Shown: positions 1-8,011 of the stretch, piece by piece
How the letters are laid out: the number at the start of each line of letters is the position of its first letter
Numbering within the stretch: the stretch's first letter is position 1
Assembly: GCF_003439925.1 (NCBI RefSeq)
Contig: NZ_QQRR01000001.1
Location: 1,612,001 to 1,676,000, forward strand
Reading direction: 5' to 3'
From: Haloprofundus halophilus
Lineage (GTDB): Archaea > Halobacteriota > Halobacteria > Halobacteriales > Haloferacaceae
Length of the DNA: 64,000 nucleotides
Notes under the pieces: model-generated
What the model was told of the DNA's origin: nothing
The model's input: only the letters and a program-made list of their open reading frames with translations
The model's database searches: none
Translations under genes and position numbers: made by a program

Positions 1-1148
1 CGCAGGCGCGAGACGGCCTCCTCGTTGTGGCCGACCGGGAACGTGGGGTCGCCGCCGAAGACGCGTTCGGCGAGGTCGTACTCGCCCTCCTCCAGCGAGA
101 GCGCGTCCGCGAGGTGTTCGCGGGCCGTCTCGACGGCGGTGTCGTACTCGTCGGCGAGTTCGCGCGAGAGGAGGCTGTCGACGCGCGCGCCCTGTTCGAC
201 CAGCGAGAGGAAGTCCTGGCCCTGGATGGTCACGTCCTGCTCGCTGATAGCCCTCCTGAGGTGGTCGTTGGCGGCCGATTCGGCGGTCGAGACGGCCGCG
301 TCGAGGTCGTCGACGGCGGCGGTGAGCCGGTCGAGTTCGTCGTCACCGACGAGTTCGCCGCTCTCGTCGACGCGCGTCAGTGCGTCTCGGAGGTCGGCCG
401 GCGAGCACGCCGGGTCGAGGTCGGCCGTTTCGTGGACCGAGACGGCCGCGAGCAGTCGTTCGCGGTTTGCGGCGAAGAAGGCGAGGAGGCGCTCGGGGAC
501 GATCTCCTCGGGGTGTTCGGCGGCGTCGGGGCGGACGCGCACGTCGCCGTCGACGTCGACGCCCGCGAACGCCTCGTCGAGGGCGACGACCGTCGAGTAC
601 GACCGCGCGAGTTCGGCGAGTCCGTGAGTATCTTCGACGATTTCGACCGACAGTTCCGGGAACGCGGCTTTCGCCTCGGCGTAGCGCTCGGCGTCGACCG
701 TCGCGAGACAGCGCTCGCGGACGCGGAGGTTCGGCGGCGCGCGCAGCGCCTCTACGTCGACGAGGGCGTCGAGGACCGCCGGGTCGGGGTCGCGTTCGAG
801 CGCCGACTCGACGAACGTTCTGACTTCCTCGACTCTGGACTCGGAGGCGGTCGGAAACAGCGTCTCCAGGCGTTTCTCGGCGTACTCGGTGACCGCGCGC
901 TCCTGCAGCAACCCGAGGACGTCGCGGTAGAGTTCGCGGGCGCGGTCGGTCGCCAGAAAGTCGCCGTCGTCGCCGTGGTCGGCTCGAATCGCCGCGCGGG
1001 CGATGGCCGCCGCTCGACCCTCGGTGATACCGGGAGCGCGCGAGAGCGTCGCCACGTCGCCGTCTCTGAGCGCCGACTCGGCGTCGTCGAGTTCGGCGAG
1101 CGAGGCGGCGGTCTTCTCGCCGACTCCCGGGATGGCCTCGAACTCCAT
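1..1148 (-). CDS. MutS family (MutS5-like) DNA mismatch-repair protein, N-terminal part
   Basis: Read on the minus strand from the ATG at 1148, the frame stays open to the window edge (about 382 codons), so the C-terminus is missing. The N-terminus MEFEAIPGVGEKTAASL is a helix-hairpin-helix (GVG hairpin). A second HhH-like segment follows (APGITEGRAAAIARAA), then a long acidic helical region that fits the MutS core/clamp. Haloarchaea carry MutS5-type proteins with an N-terminal HhH fused to a MutS core and ATPase. The Walker motifs would lie outside the window, so the ATPase is not seen and the family call rests on this architecture. The frame continues open upstream of the ATG (see the fragment at 1149-1358). 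Confidence 0.62.
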   Translation of the reverse strand, partial: MEFEAIPGVGEKTAASLAELDDAESALRDGDVATLSRAPGITEGRAAAIARAAIRADHGDDGDFLATDRARELYRDVLGLLQERAVTEYAEKRLETLFPTASESRVEEVRTFVESALERDPDPAVLDALVDVEALRAPPNLRVRERCLATVDAERYAEAKAAFPELSVEIVEDTHGLAELARSYSTVVALDEAFAGVDVDGDVRVRPDAAEHPEEIVPERLLAFFAANRERLLAAVSVHETADLDPACSPADLRDALTRVDESGELVGDDELDRLTAAVDDLDAAVSTAESAANDHLRRAISEQDVTIQGQDFLSLVEQGARVDSLLSRELADEYDTAVETAREHLADALSLEEGEYDLAERVFGGDPTFPVGHNEEAVSRL

Positions 1149-1358
1149 TCGGCCGCGATTACCGCGCCGGGTGATAAAAACGTTCGCGGAGCGACGCGAC
1201 GAGAGCAGGAAGTGGTCGGCGATCTCCGAGAGGTCGTCCGTCTCGAAGTCGTTCTCCTGCCGCGCGTCCCACTCTCCCTCCGTCGTCCCCGAGAACGCGG
1301 GTTCGTGTAGCTCGTCGTCGGTCGTGGCACGCGCGAAACCGGCCCACGTCGAGCGTCT
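1149..1358 (-). pseudogene. Possible gene remnant fused in frame ahead of the MutS5-like gene
   Basis: The reading frame of the MutS-like gene stays open upstream of its ATG for 70 codons, back to a stop at 1359-1361, but contains no ATG, GTG or TTG start. Its translation is acidic and protein-like (segments TWAGFARATTDDELHEPAF, EGEWDARQENDFETDDL and SEIADHFLLS) and ends abruptly before basic, random-looking residues. The style recalls the N-terminal part of haloarchaeal phage-type proteins, but that is from memory only. I read it as the truncated relic of a lost gene. Chance openness in GC-rich DNA, or an unrecognised N-terminal extension of the MutS-like protein, remain possible. Confidence 0.28.
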
Positions 1359-1448
1359 TCAGCGCTGGGTCCGCAGAGGAGATTCGAGATTCGTCGCCGA
1401 CGTGCCGGGGACAACGCGCTTTTGACGCGGCGCGGCCAACGACGGTGC

Positions 1449-2351
1449 ATGGACCTCGAAGGGAAGATAGACGCCGTCGTCGACGACCTCAGAGAGCGCG
1501 ACGGCGTCGTCGTCGCGTTCTCCGGCGGCGTCGATTCGAGCGTCGTCGCCGCGCTCGCCCGGGACGCGCTCGGTGACGACGCGGTCGCCTGCACAGCCAA
1601 GAGCGAGACGCTACCGGCCGAGGAACTCGACGATGCGAAGCGCGTCGCCGAGGAGATCGGCATCCGGCACGAGCTCGTCTCCTTTTCGGAACTCGACAAC
1701 CCCGACTTCGTCGCCAACGACGGCGAGCGGTGTTACCACTGCCGGACGATGCGCCTCGGCAAGATGTACGAGACGGCCCGCGACCTCGGAATCGGCACCG
1801 TCTGCGACGGAACGAACGCCTCCGACCCCGGCGAGGGACACCGACCCGGCCTCCGCGCGGTGAAGGAGTTGGAGGTGTTCTCGCCGCTTCTGGCCCACGA
1901 CATCACGAAGGCGGAGGTCAGAGAGATCGCCGACCGCTACGGGCTTTCGGTCGCGGACAAACCGTCGATGGCCTGCCTCTCCTCGCGGATTCCGACCGGT
2001 CTCGAAGTGACCGAAGAACGGCTGACTCGCGTCGAGAAGGCCGAGCAACTGCTGCGAACGTGGGGGTTCTCGCAGTTCCGCGTCCGCGACCACGACGGCC
2101 TCGCGCGCATCGAAGTCGCCGAAGAAGAGTTGGAGCGGGCGCTCGACGCCGACTTCGTCCGCGCGGCCCGCGACCACCTCTCCGAGGTCGGCTTCGACCA
2201 CGTGACGCTCGACCTCCACGGCTACGCCACCGGGAGCGTCAGTCCGGCGAACGACACGTACGGTAAGAACGACGCGAGAGACGGGGAGGAGAGCGAGCCG
2301 GTCGTCGCCGACGTGTTCGCGCAGGAGTACCCCGTCGGCGAGGACGACTGA
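1449..2351 (+). CDS. larE: ATP-dependent sacrificial sulfur transferase LarE family protein
   Basis: 300 aa from the ATG at 1449; an in-frame ATG/ACG-rich extension upstream looks non-coding. The N-terminus has the PP-loop pyrophosphatase motif SGGVDSS (residues 25-31), which binds and adenylates with ATP. ERCYHCR (Cys95, Cys98) and SMACLSSR (Cys176) follow. In LarE of the nickel-pincer cofactor pathway, Cys176 donates sulfur to the nicotinate-derived precursor. Homologues with three conserved cysteines can instead hold a 4Fe-4S cluster, and the three Cys here fit that type. No larB or larC is nearby, so the substrate is uncertain. The C-terminus (after about residue 275) is a short acidic haloarchaeal tail. 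Confidence 0.85.
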   Translation: MDLEGKIDAVVDDLRERDGVVVAFSGGVDSSVVAALARDALGDDAVACTAKSETLPAEELDDAKRVAEEIGIRHELVSFSELDNPDFVANDGERCYHCRTMRLGKMYETARDLGIGTVCDGTNASDPGEGHRPGLRAVKELEVFSPLLAHDITKAEVREIADRYGLSVADKPSMACLSSRIPTGLEVTEERLTRVEKAEQLLRTWGFSQFRVRDHDGLARIEVAEEELERALDADFVRAARDHLSEVGFDHVTLDLHGYATGSVSPANDTYGKNDARDGEESEPVVADVFAQEYPVGEDD

Positions 2352-2443
2352 CCACAAACGTCGATAGTCGAAGACGGGCGAGCGAGACGCTACGGAGAGA
2401 AAATAGCGAGCAGGCGGCCCTCGGTCAGTGTCAATCGGTCTCG

Positions 2444-2524
2444 GAGCGGTCGGCCGCGCAGCCGCCTCGACTCGCCCCGAGTCAGTCGTCAGCGCATGGG
2501 GGCGACTGGTCCCGTCATCGCTGA
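2444..2524 (+). repeat. Dispersed ~80-bp element, copy 1
   Basis: This stretch between larE and tatC resembles 34028-34111. In one frame it translates to ERSAAQPPRLAP followed by SAHGGDWSRHR and a stop; the second copy gives ERRSGHPPRLAP followed by SAHAGEWSRHPV and a stop. The nucleotide core TGGTCCCGTCATC is identical in both. There is no start codon in the conserved frame of copy 2, so these look like fragments of a dispersed repeat or decayed small ORFs, not intact genes. The rest of the 240-bp gap shows nothing else recognisable. Confidence 0.5.
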
Positions 2525-2591
2525 TAAACGCTCGGAGCGGTCGCTGCCGATGAGGAGTGAGAGACGGCACAGAGACGGAACGAAGCTGACG

Positions 2592-3476
2592 CTAGTTCCC
2601 GGTCCAGCGGAGCAGCGCGAGCGTCCCCTCGAACAGGAATATCATCGTCACGGCGACGATGATGGGTGCCATCCCCGTCGGGTCCGGCGTCGCGATGAAG
2701 GAGATGCCGGCGAACGCCCCCCAGAAGAGGAGACGCTTGTCCTCCATCCAGAGGCGGGTGACGAGGTTCATCATCACCGCGAGCATGATGAACAGCGGAA
2801 TCTGGAACACGACGGACATGTACGCCGTCAGCAGGACGATGAGGTTGAACGTGTCCTTCAGCGCGAAGGCGACCTCGACGGCTCTCGTCGTGTACACCGT
2901 GAAGTAGTCGAAGACGAACGGGAGGACGAGGAAGTGCGAGAACGCCGCGCCGACAACTGCGAGAACGAGGCTCGTCGGGATGGCGGCGAGGTAGTAGCGG
3001 CGTTCGCGAGGGTAGAGTCCGGGCCGCATGAACCGATACGTCTCGTAGACGAAGATGGGGAGGCCGACGATGACGCCGGCGAGACCGGCGACCTTCAGTT
3101 CCGTGAGGATGAGTTCGAGCGGACCGTAGACGTGCGGGCGGTTCGACGCGGGGTCGGGGATGTACGACGCCCACAGGTAGTTGATGAGGTCGGCGCCGAG
3201 CGGGTAGGCGAGGAGCGTCGCGATGCCGCCGAAGAGGAAGACGACGCCGAGGCGGCGCATCATCTCCTCGATGTGCTCCGTGAGCGGCATCTCCTGGTCC
3301 GACGCCGGACCGTCGCCGAACAGGCCGCCGTCGTCGGCCGTTTCGTCGGGCGCGGGGGCGACGACGTCGTCGGATTCGGGTGTCGCGACGTCGGCGTCAG
3401 CCGTCTCTGCCGACTCGACAGTCGAATCCGTGGACACCTCGGAGAAACCGGGCGTCGAGTTCGCTTCCTCGCCCAT
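2592..3476 (-). CDS. tatC: Sec-independent protein translocase subunit TatC (single-domain type)
   Basis: 294 aa. About 95 acidic, low-complexity N-terminal residues precede the TatC domain, which starts near EMPLTEHIEEMMRR, the usual 'L..HL.ELR' entry segment. Six hydrophobic helices follow, with the conserved YETYRFMRPGLYPRERR loop between TM2 and TM3 and FVFDYF after TM3. TatC recognises the twin-arginine signal peptide and, with TatA, exports folded proteins; haloarchaea send most secreted proteins this way. It is divergent from tatCt across a 101-bp promoter region. No tatA gene is in the window. The long acidic N-terminal extension is typical of haloarchaeal TatC and should be cytoplasmic. 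Confidence 0.95.
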   Translation of the reverse strand: MGEEANSTPGFSEVSTDSTVESAETADADVATPESDDVVAPAPDETADDGGLFGDGPASDQEMPLTEHIEEMMRRLGVVFLFGGIATLLAYPLGADLINYLWASYIPDPASNRPHVYGPLELILTELKVAGLAGVIVGLPIFVYETYRFMRPGLYPRERRYYLAAIPTSLVLAVVGAAFSHFLVLPFVFDYFTVYTTRAVEVAFALKDTFNLIVLLTAYMSVVFQIPLFIMLAVMMNLVTRLWMEDKRLLFWGAFAGISFIATPDPTGMAPIIVAVTMIFLFEGTLALLRWTGN

Positions 3477-3577
3477 TCACCTCCACTACGGCGCGGTGGC
3501 GTTATAGGCCTTTTTCATCTGCGCGTCCGCGCGACGGTGAGAAAAGATTGATAACCGCAAGAGGGTTTCCTACACCT
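3477..3577. promoter_or_regulatory. Divergent tatC / tatCt promoter region
   Basis: The 101 bp between the two Tat genes holds one TATA-like element for each direction. On the minus strand TATAAC (3502-3507) lies about 28 nt upstream of the tatC ATG. On the plus strand TTGATAACC (3548-3556) lies about 24-30 nt upstream of the tatCt ATG at 3578. This spacing predicts leaderless or near-leaderless transcripts for both, as is usual in haloarchaea. The elements are seen; their function is inferred. Confidence 0.55.
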
Positions 3578-5773
3578 ATGTCCAGCGCGCTCGACGAGGA
3601 TACCCGCCAGACGCTCGACGCGGGGCGGGAGACGGCCGGCGCGATGTTGCGCTCGGCCCAGAAAGACCTCCAGAAGGTCTTCATCGTCTTTCTTATCGGG
3701 TTTCTCGGGACGTTCTACGCGCTCCAGCTGTGGGTCTGGGAGTTTCTGAAGAACGTCACCGAAGCGCAGATGAACGCGGCGACGGCCGAGAACGTCCGTT
3801 TCATCGCGCAGACGCCGTTCGACGTCATCCTCCTCCAGGGAAAGATAAGCATCGTCGCCGGCATCATCGTCGCGTTACCCATCTTCATCTACTTCTCCCG
3901 CGACGCGCTCAGAGAGCGCGATATGTGGCCGCAGTCGCCGGTGAAGCCGTGGAAAATCGTCGTCATCGGTCTCATGGCGGCGGTACTGTTCTTCGCCGGC
4001 TTGGTGTACGGCTACTCGCTGTTCTTCCCGCTGATGTTCAAGTTCCTGGCGAACAACGCCATCTCCGTCGGCTTCTCGCCGCGGTACTCCATCGTGAAGT
4101 GGGCGCAGTTCATCTTCCTGCTCACGCTCTCGTTCGGCTTCGCCGCGCAGATGCCGCTGGCCATCACGGGACTCTCGTACAGCGGTATCGTCAAGTACGA
4201 GACGTTCCGCGACAAGTGGCGCCACGCCGTCGTCCTCATCTTCGTCTTCGGCGCGTTCTTCTCGCCGCCGGACCCCTTCACCCAGATCATGTGGGCGGTG
4301 CCGCTCCTGGTGCTCTACGGGGCGAGCCTCTACCTCGCGAAGGTCGTCGTCACCGCCAAGCGGGGCAGCCAGCAGATAAACCTCGGGCGGACCGTCCGCA
4401 CCCAGTGGAACGTCGTCCTCGGGTTCATCGCGCTGTTCGCCGGGTCGGTGTACGCCTTCTACGCCTACGGCGGCGTCGGACAGGTGAACCGGGGCCTCGC
4501 GTGGCTCGGCAGCAGTTATCGAGTGGTGCCGGTCGCGAATCAACTCCCGTACGGAGCGGAGACGACCGTTCTCGTCTACTCGGCCGCCGCGGGCGTCGTC
4601 GGCCTGCTGCTCGGCCTGTTCTACGGCATCTACCGCGACATCGAAGCGACCGCCGGTTCGCAGGTCGGCGGGCAGACGGGCGACCCCGCGGCCATCGACC
4701 TCACCGAACTCGACGCGGCGGGCGTCCGCGCCGCACCGCCGGAAGCGTTCGCCGGCCTCACCGAAGAAGAGGCGATGGGCTACGCCGGCGCCGCCATCGA
4801 CGACGGCGACAACGCGAAGGCGCAGGCCATCCTCGACCGCTTCGACGAGGCCGAGGAGAGCCGCGACGACGAGTCGGAGTCCGAGGGTCAAACGAGCGTC
4901 CCCGGCGTCGACGACGACGTCGGCGACAGGGCCTCCAGGGCCAGCGGGACGCTGCTGGAGGGGCTCACCGACGGCGAACGCGACGAGGACGACATCGGCG
5001 GCTACTACAAGGACCTCGCGTTCATCGTCGACAGCCTCCGCTCGCGGTCGTTCGTCCTCATCGGCTGGTTCATGCTCGTCCTCGCCGGAACGTTCGCGTG
5101 GCTGTACAGCGGCGGTATCGGCGACATCTACGAGGGTTTCCTCTCGCAGATGCCCGCCGCGTTCGACATCGAACAGGTGAACGTCATCACGCTGCACCCC
5201 GTCGAGGCGCTCATCTTCGAGGTGAAGTTCTCGACGCTCGTCGCCGTCATCGCCACGCTGCCGCTCCTAGCGTACTTCGCGTGGCCCGCCCTCCGCGAAC
5301 GGAACTTCGTCCGCGGCCACCGCGGCGTCATCTTCGGGTGGGCCGGCGTGCTGCTCGTGGGCCTGCTCGGCGGCCTCTACCTCGGCTACATCTACGTCGC
5401 CCCGGCGGTCATCTCGTATCTGGCCGCCGACGCGCTGGCGGCGAACGTCGTCATCAGCTACCAGATCACGGACTTCTTCTGGCTCATCTTCTTCACCACC
5501 GCCGGCATCGGCATCCTCGCCGACATCCCCGTACTGATGGTGCTTCTCAACACCATCGGCATCTCCTACCGCCGGATGCGCGGGCGCTGGCGGGAGGTCA
5601 CGGTGGCGATTCTCACCATCGCGGCGCTGTTCACCCCCGCGGACGTCATCACGATGTTCATGGTGACGATTCCGCTGATGGTCGCCTACGGCGTCGGCAT
5701 CGGCGTCCTGTTCGTGCTGACGCTCGGCGGGCGGCGCGACCTCGCACCCGCGCCCGGGACGACCGACGCCTGA
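3578..5773 (+). CDS. tatCt: Double-domain TatC translocase component (TatCt type)
   Basis: 731 aa from the ATG at 3578, which follows the promoter element and gives an N-terminus matching haloarchaeal TatCt. Two TatC domains are fused. The first starts near residue 25 (SAQKDLQKVFIVFLIGF) with six TM helices to about 255. Two extra hydrophobic helices follow (about 275-295 and 330-350), then an acidic soluble linker (about 355-470). The second TatC domain runs from YYKDLAFIVDSLRSRS (about 475) to the C-terminus. That gives about 14 TM segments, as known for TatCt of Haloferax (about 720 aa). It probably cooperates with the adjacent single-domain TatC in exporting folded Tat substrates. Confidence 0.93.
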   Translation: MSSALDEDTRQTLDAGRETAGAMLRSAQKDLQKVFIVFLIGFLGTFYALQLWVWEFLKNVTEAQMNAATAENVRFIAQTPFDVILLQGKISIVAGIIVALPIFIYFSRDALRERDMWPQSPVKPWKIVVIGLMAAVLFFAGLVYGYSLFFPLMFKFLANNAISVGFSPRYSIVKWAQFIFLLTLSFGFAAQMPLAITGLSYSGIVKYETFRDKWRHAVVLIFVFGAFFSPPDPFTQIMWAVPLLVLYGASLYLAKVVVTAKRGSQQINLGRTVRTQWNVVLGFIALFAGSVYAFYAYGGVGQVNRGLAWLGSSYRVVPVANQLPYGAETTVLVYSAAAGVVGLLLGLFYGIYRDIEATAGSQVGGQTGDPAAIDLTELDAAGVRAAPPEAFAGLTEEEAMGYAGAAIDDGDNAKAQAILDRFDEAEESRDDESESEGQTSVPGVDDDVGDRASRASGTLLEGLTDGERDEDDIGGYYKDLAFIVDSLRSRSFVLIGWFMLVLAGTFAWLYSGGIGDIYEGFLSQMPAAFDIEQVNVITLHPVEALIFEVKFSTLVAVIATLPLLAYFAWPALRERNFVRGHRGVIFGWAGVLLVGLLGGLYLGYIYVAPAVISYLAADALAANVVISYQITDFFWLIFFTTAGIGILADIPVLMVLLNTIGISYRRMRGRWREVTVAILTIAALFTPADVITMFMVTIPLMVAYGVGIGVLFVLTLGGRRDLAPAPGTTDA

Positions 5774-5892
5774 ACGACCGACGAACTGAGTCGCCGGGGG
5801 TGTCAGGCAAAGATCGCCGCTGCAGCCCGATTTTGTCGTGAATTTCGGCGGGAAACTGTAACACGTAAGTGGCCGCCTTCGATATGGCGGGT

Positions 5893-6147
5893 ATGGCCAA
5901 GATAAGCGTCGAAGTCCCCGACGAGTTGCTCGCGGACCTCGACGAACACGTCGGCGACGACAGGAAGTTCGTCAACCGGAGCGACGCCATCCGGGCGTCG
6001 ATTCGCAAGACGCTGGACCTCCTCGACGAGATAGACGACCGACACGGGCGGTTGGACGACGAAGTCCGCGGAGGCGGCGACGGAAACGACGACACCGACG
6101 GCGGCCGCGGCGACAGCGACGGCGACAGCGAGGACGACCGTGCGTGA
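5893..6147 (+). CDS. Ribbon-helix-helix (CopG/NikR-type N-domain) DNA-binding protein
   Basis: 84 aa from the ATG at 5893 (MAKISVEVPDELL). Residues 1-45 form a ribbon-helix-helix fold: beta strand KISVEVPDELL, helix LADLDEHVGD, loop KFVNRSDAIR and helix ASIRKTLDLLDEI. 'F.NRSDAIR' is the usual dimer and DNA-binding signature. The last 30 residues are Gly/Asp-rich and probably disordered. The 3' end overlaps the next gene (a putative queuosine-precursor transporter, GTG at 6140) by 8 bp, so the two are co-transcribed and the regulator may control its own operon. No metal-binding NikR C-domain is present. Confidence 0.85.
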   Translation: MAKISVEVPDELLADLDEHVGDDRKFVNRSDAIRASIRKTLDLLDEIDDRHGRLDDEVRGGGDGNDDTDGGRGDSDGDSEDDRA

Positions 6148-6847
6148 GTCGCGCTTGGCGACGGGCGAGGTGGCGCTCGTCGGCCTCTTCGTCACGGCGC
6201 TCGTCACCGCGCAACTGACCGCGGCGAAGCTACTCGCGTTCGACCTGCCGCTGTCGCTGCCGGTCGTCGGCGACGGCCTCGCGCTCCCCGGTGCGGCGCT
6301 GGCGTACGCGCTGACGTTCTTCGCCTCCGACTGCTACTCGGAACTCTACGGCAGAGAGGCGGCCCAGCGGATGGTGAACGTCGGTTTCGGGATGAACCTC
6401 GTCGTGCTCGCGTTGGTCGCCGGGACCATCGCCGCGCCCGCGCTCGACCCGACGTTCAGCGAGCAGTTCGCGGCCGTGCTCGCCCCGAGCGCGAACATCG
6501 TCCTCGGCAGCCTTGTCGCCTACCTCGTCAGCCAGAACTGGGACGTACTCGTCTTCCACCGCATCCGTGAGGCGACTGGTGGCGACCACCTGTGGCTCCG
6601 CAACGTCGCGTCGACGGCGACGAGCCAAGCGCTCGACACGGTGTTGTTCGTCACCGTCGGCTTCCTCGTCGCGCCGGCGGTGTTCGGCATCGGGGAGGCG
6701 ACGCCGGTCCCCGTCGTCGTCTCGCTCGTCGTCGGTCAGTACCTCCTGAAACTGCTCATCGCCGTCGCGGACACGCCGTTCGTCTACGCCGTCGTCGGAC
6801 TGCTCCGGCGGTCGGGCGACGACGAGAACCGGCGACCCGCCGCGTAG
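6140..6847 (+). CDS. YhhQ/VUT family queuosine-precursor-type transporter
   Basis: 235 aa with a GTG start at 6140 overlapping the upstream RHH gene. About six or seven hydrophobic helices are visible. The loop FFASDCYSELYGREAAQRMV after TM2-3 is the YhhQ (DUF165/VUT) family hallmark, and YLVSQNWDVLVFHRIRE plus LWLRNVASTATSQALDT are also conserved positions. Bacterial YhhQ imports preQ0/preQ1. Archaea use preQ0 to make archaeosine at tRNA position 15, so preQ0-type uptake is a plausible role, inferred from the family. The C-terminal tail is short, charged and cytoplasmic. Confidence 0.85.
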   Translation: MRESRLATGEVALVGLFVTALVTAQLTAAKLLAFDLPLSLPVVGDGLALPGAALAYALTFFASDCYSELYGREAAQRMVNVGFGMNLVVLALVAGTIAAPALDPTFSEQFAAVLAPSANIVLGSLVAYLVSQNWDVLVFHRIREATGGDHLWLRNVASTATSQALDTVLFVTVGFLVAPAVFGIGEATPVPVVVSLVVGQYLLKLLIAVADTPFVYAVVGLLRRSGDDENRRPAA

Positions 6848-6941
6848 ACGGCGCCGAACGACGGGAGCGAGAGTGTCCGACTACCGAGACACTCCGGCTG
6901 CCGTGAATTGGACTTATCGCTCCCAGTAGCTAACGTGAGTC

Positions 6942-7124
6942 ATGAGTTCCGCGCGTCGTATCCGTCTCACCGAGAGCGACTGGATGGAGGGTGGCATCAA
7001 CTGTCCGAACTGCGACCGGTACCTCCCGTTCGGCGATATCGTCGCCGTCGGTCGATGCGGCGGACGCGTCCGGCCCGACGAGGCGTGTCGGACCGAGTTG
7101 GCGCTCGACGTCGTCGTTCGGTGA
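6942..7124 (+). CDS. Small zinc-finger-like protein (CPNC motif)
   Basis: 60 aa (MSSARRIRLTESDWMEGG...). It has INCPNCDRYLP followed by GRCGG and ACRT, giving four cysteines able to bind zinc. It resembles another small protein in this window (52853-53119), which shares the CPxC pair, a GRC[GD]G turn and a C-terminal hydrophobic strand. Haloarchaea encode many such mini zinc proteins, some affecting swarming, biofilm or gene expression; no specific function can be given. A TATA-like AT-rich site lies just upstream (around 6912). Confidence 0.7.
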   Translation: MSSARRIRLTESDWMEGGINCPNCDRYLPFGDIVAVGRCGGRVRPDEACRTELALDVVVR

Positions 7125-7169
7125 GTCGCGTCTACGCGACCGCCGAAGAGAACGAGACGACGCGCCGCT

Positions 7170-7946
7170 TCAAGCGGCGTCGACGCGCTCGGCGAAGCCG
7201 AACTTCGGTTTGACGTCGGTGACGCGCACGCGGACCGTCTCGCCTTCCTCCGCACCGGAGACGAAGAGCGTAAAGCCCTCGACGCGGCCGATGCCGTCGC
7301 CTTCGTTTCCGGTGTCCGTGATTTCGAGGTCGAGTTCGTCGCCGACGGCGACGGGCGCGGTGATGCGACCCTTGGCGACGAGGTAGAGTTCGGAGGACTG
7401 CTTGCGAGAGGCCTCGGGGCGAACCTCGCGGACGTACTGGAACTCGGGTTCGATGTCGTCTTTGAGGTCCTGGAGGTCCTGGCCGTCGAACACCTTCACG
7501 ACGAGGTCGCCGCCGGCGTCGAGGACGTCCATCGCCACCTCGAACGCCTGCCGGGCGAGGTAGACCGAGCGGGCGTGGTCCAGCGAGTACTCGCCGGTCA
7601 TGTTCGGGGCCATGTCGGAGATGACGACGTCCGCACCGTCCTCGCCGACGAGGTCGAGGAGCGTCTCCTTCGTCTCCTCGTCGGTCATGTCGCCGCGAAT
7701 CGTCTCGACGTTGTCCGCCTCTAACGACTTGATTCGCTGGAGGTCGACGCCGACGACGGTGCCCTCGGGGCCGACTTCCTCGGCGGCGACTTGGAGCCAC
7801 CCGCCGGGAGCGGCGCCCAAGTCGACGACCGACGCGCCTCGGTGGAGGAGGTTCGCCGTCTCGTCGAGCTGCTGGAGTTTGTACGCCGAGCGGGCGCGGT
7901 AGCCCTCCTGCTTGGCCCGGTTGTAGTATTCGTCTTTGCGCGCCAT
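7170..7946 (-). CDS. rrmJ: 23S rRNA (uridine-2'-O-)-methyltransferase RrmJ/FtsJ with TRAM domain
   Basis: 258 aa from the ATG at 7946 (MARKDEYYNRAKQEGYRARS). The start is chosen because YYNRAKQEGYRARSAYKL is the canonical FtsJ N-terminus with the catalytic Lys; longer frames upstream read into the broken amphi-Trp gene. The SAM-binding motif is VVDLGAAPGGWLQ (near residue 40), with DMAPNMTGEYSLDH (catalytic Asp) and VVKVFDGQD (catalytic Lys) downstream. Residues from about 200 form a C-terminal TRAM RNA-binding domain (GDELDLEITDTG and FVSGAEEGETVRVRVTDV), a fusion common in haloarchaea and absent from bacterial RrmJ. It methylates the 2'-OH of a conserved A-loop uridine in 23S rRNA. Confidence 0.93.
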   Translation of the reverse strand: MARKDEYYNRAKQEGYRARSAYKLQQLDETANLLHRGASVVDLGAAPGGWLQVAAEEVGPEGTVVGVDLQRIKSLEADNVETIRGDMTDEETKETLLDLVGEDGADVVISDMAPNMTGEYSLDHARSVYLARQAFEVAMDVLDAGGDLVVKVFDGQDLQDLKDDIEPEFQYVREVRPEASRKQSSELYLVAKGRITAPVAVGDELDLEITDTGNEGDGIGRVEGFTLFVSGAEEGETVRVRVTDVKPKFGFAERVDAA

Positions 7947-8011
7947 TTCCCGGAGATTGCGCGCGAAGCCGAAAAACGCCTTCGTTCGGGGGCGAAGGCG
8001 TTTCTCACCGG

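Noticed and set aside
27-1310. 427-codon plus-strand ORF at the window start
   Set aside because: Antisense shadow of the MutS5-like gene; the minus-strand translation has a clear HhH start and better composition.
2490-2524. C/D box sRNA in the dispersed element
   Set aside because: On the minus strand a GATGA and CTGA pair exists, but only about 30 nt apart, without a clear C/D consensus, D' or C' box.
3875-5197. 440-codon minus-strand ORF opposite tatCt
   Set aside because: Mirror of the high-GC third positions of tatCt; translation is Arg/Glu/Asp-rich without hydrophobic core.
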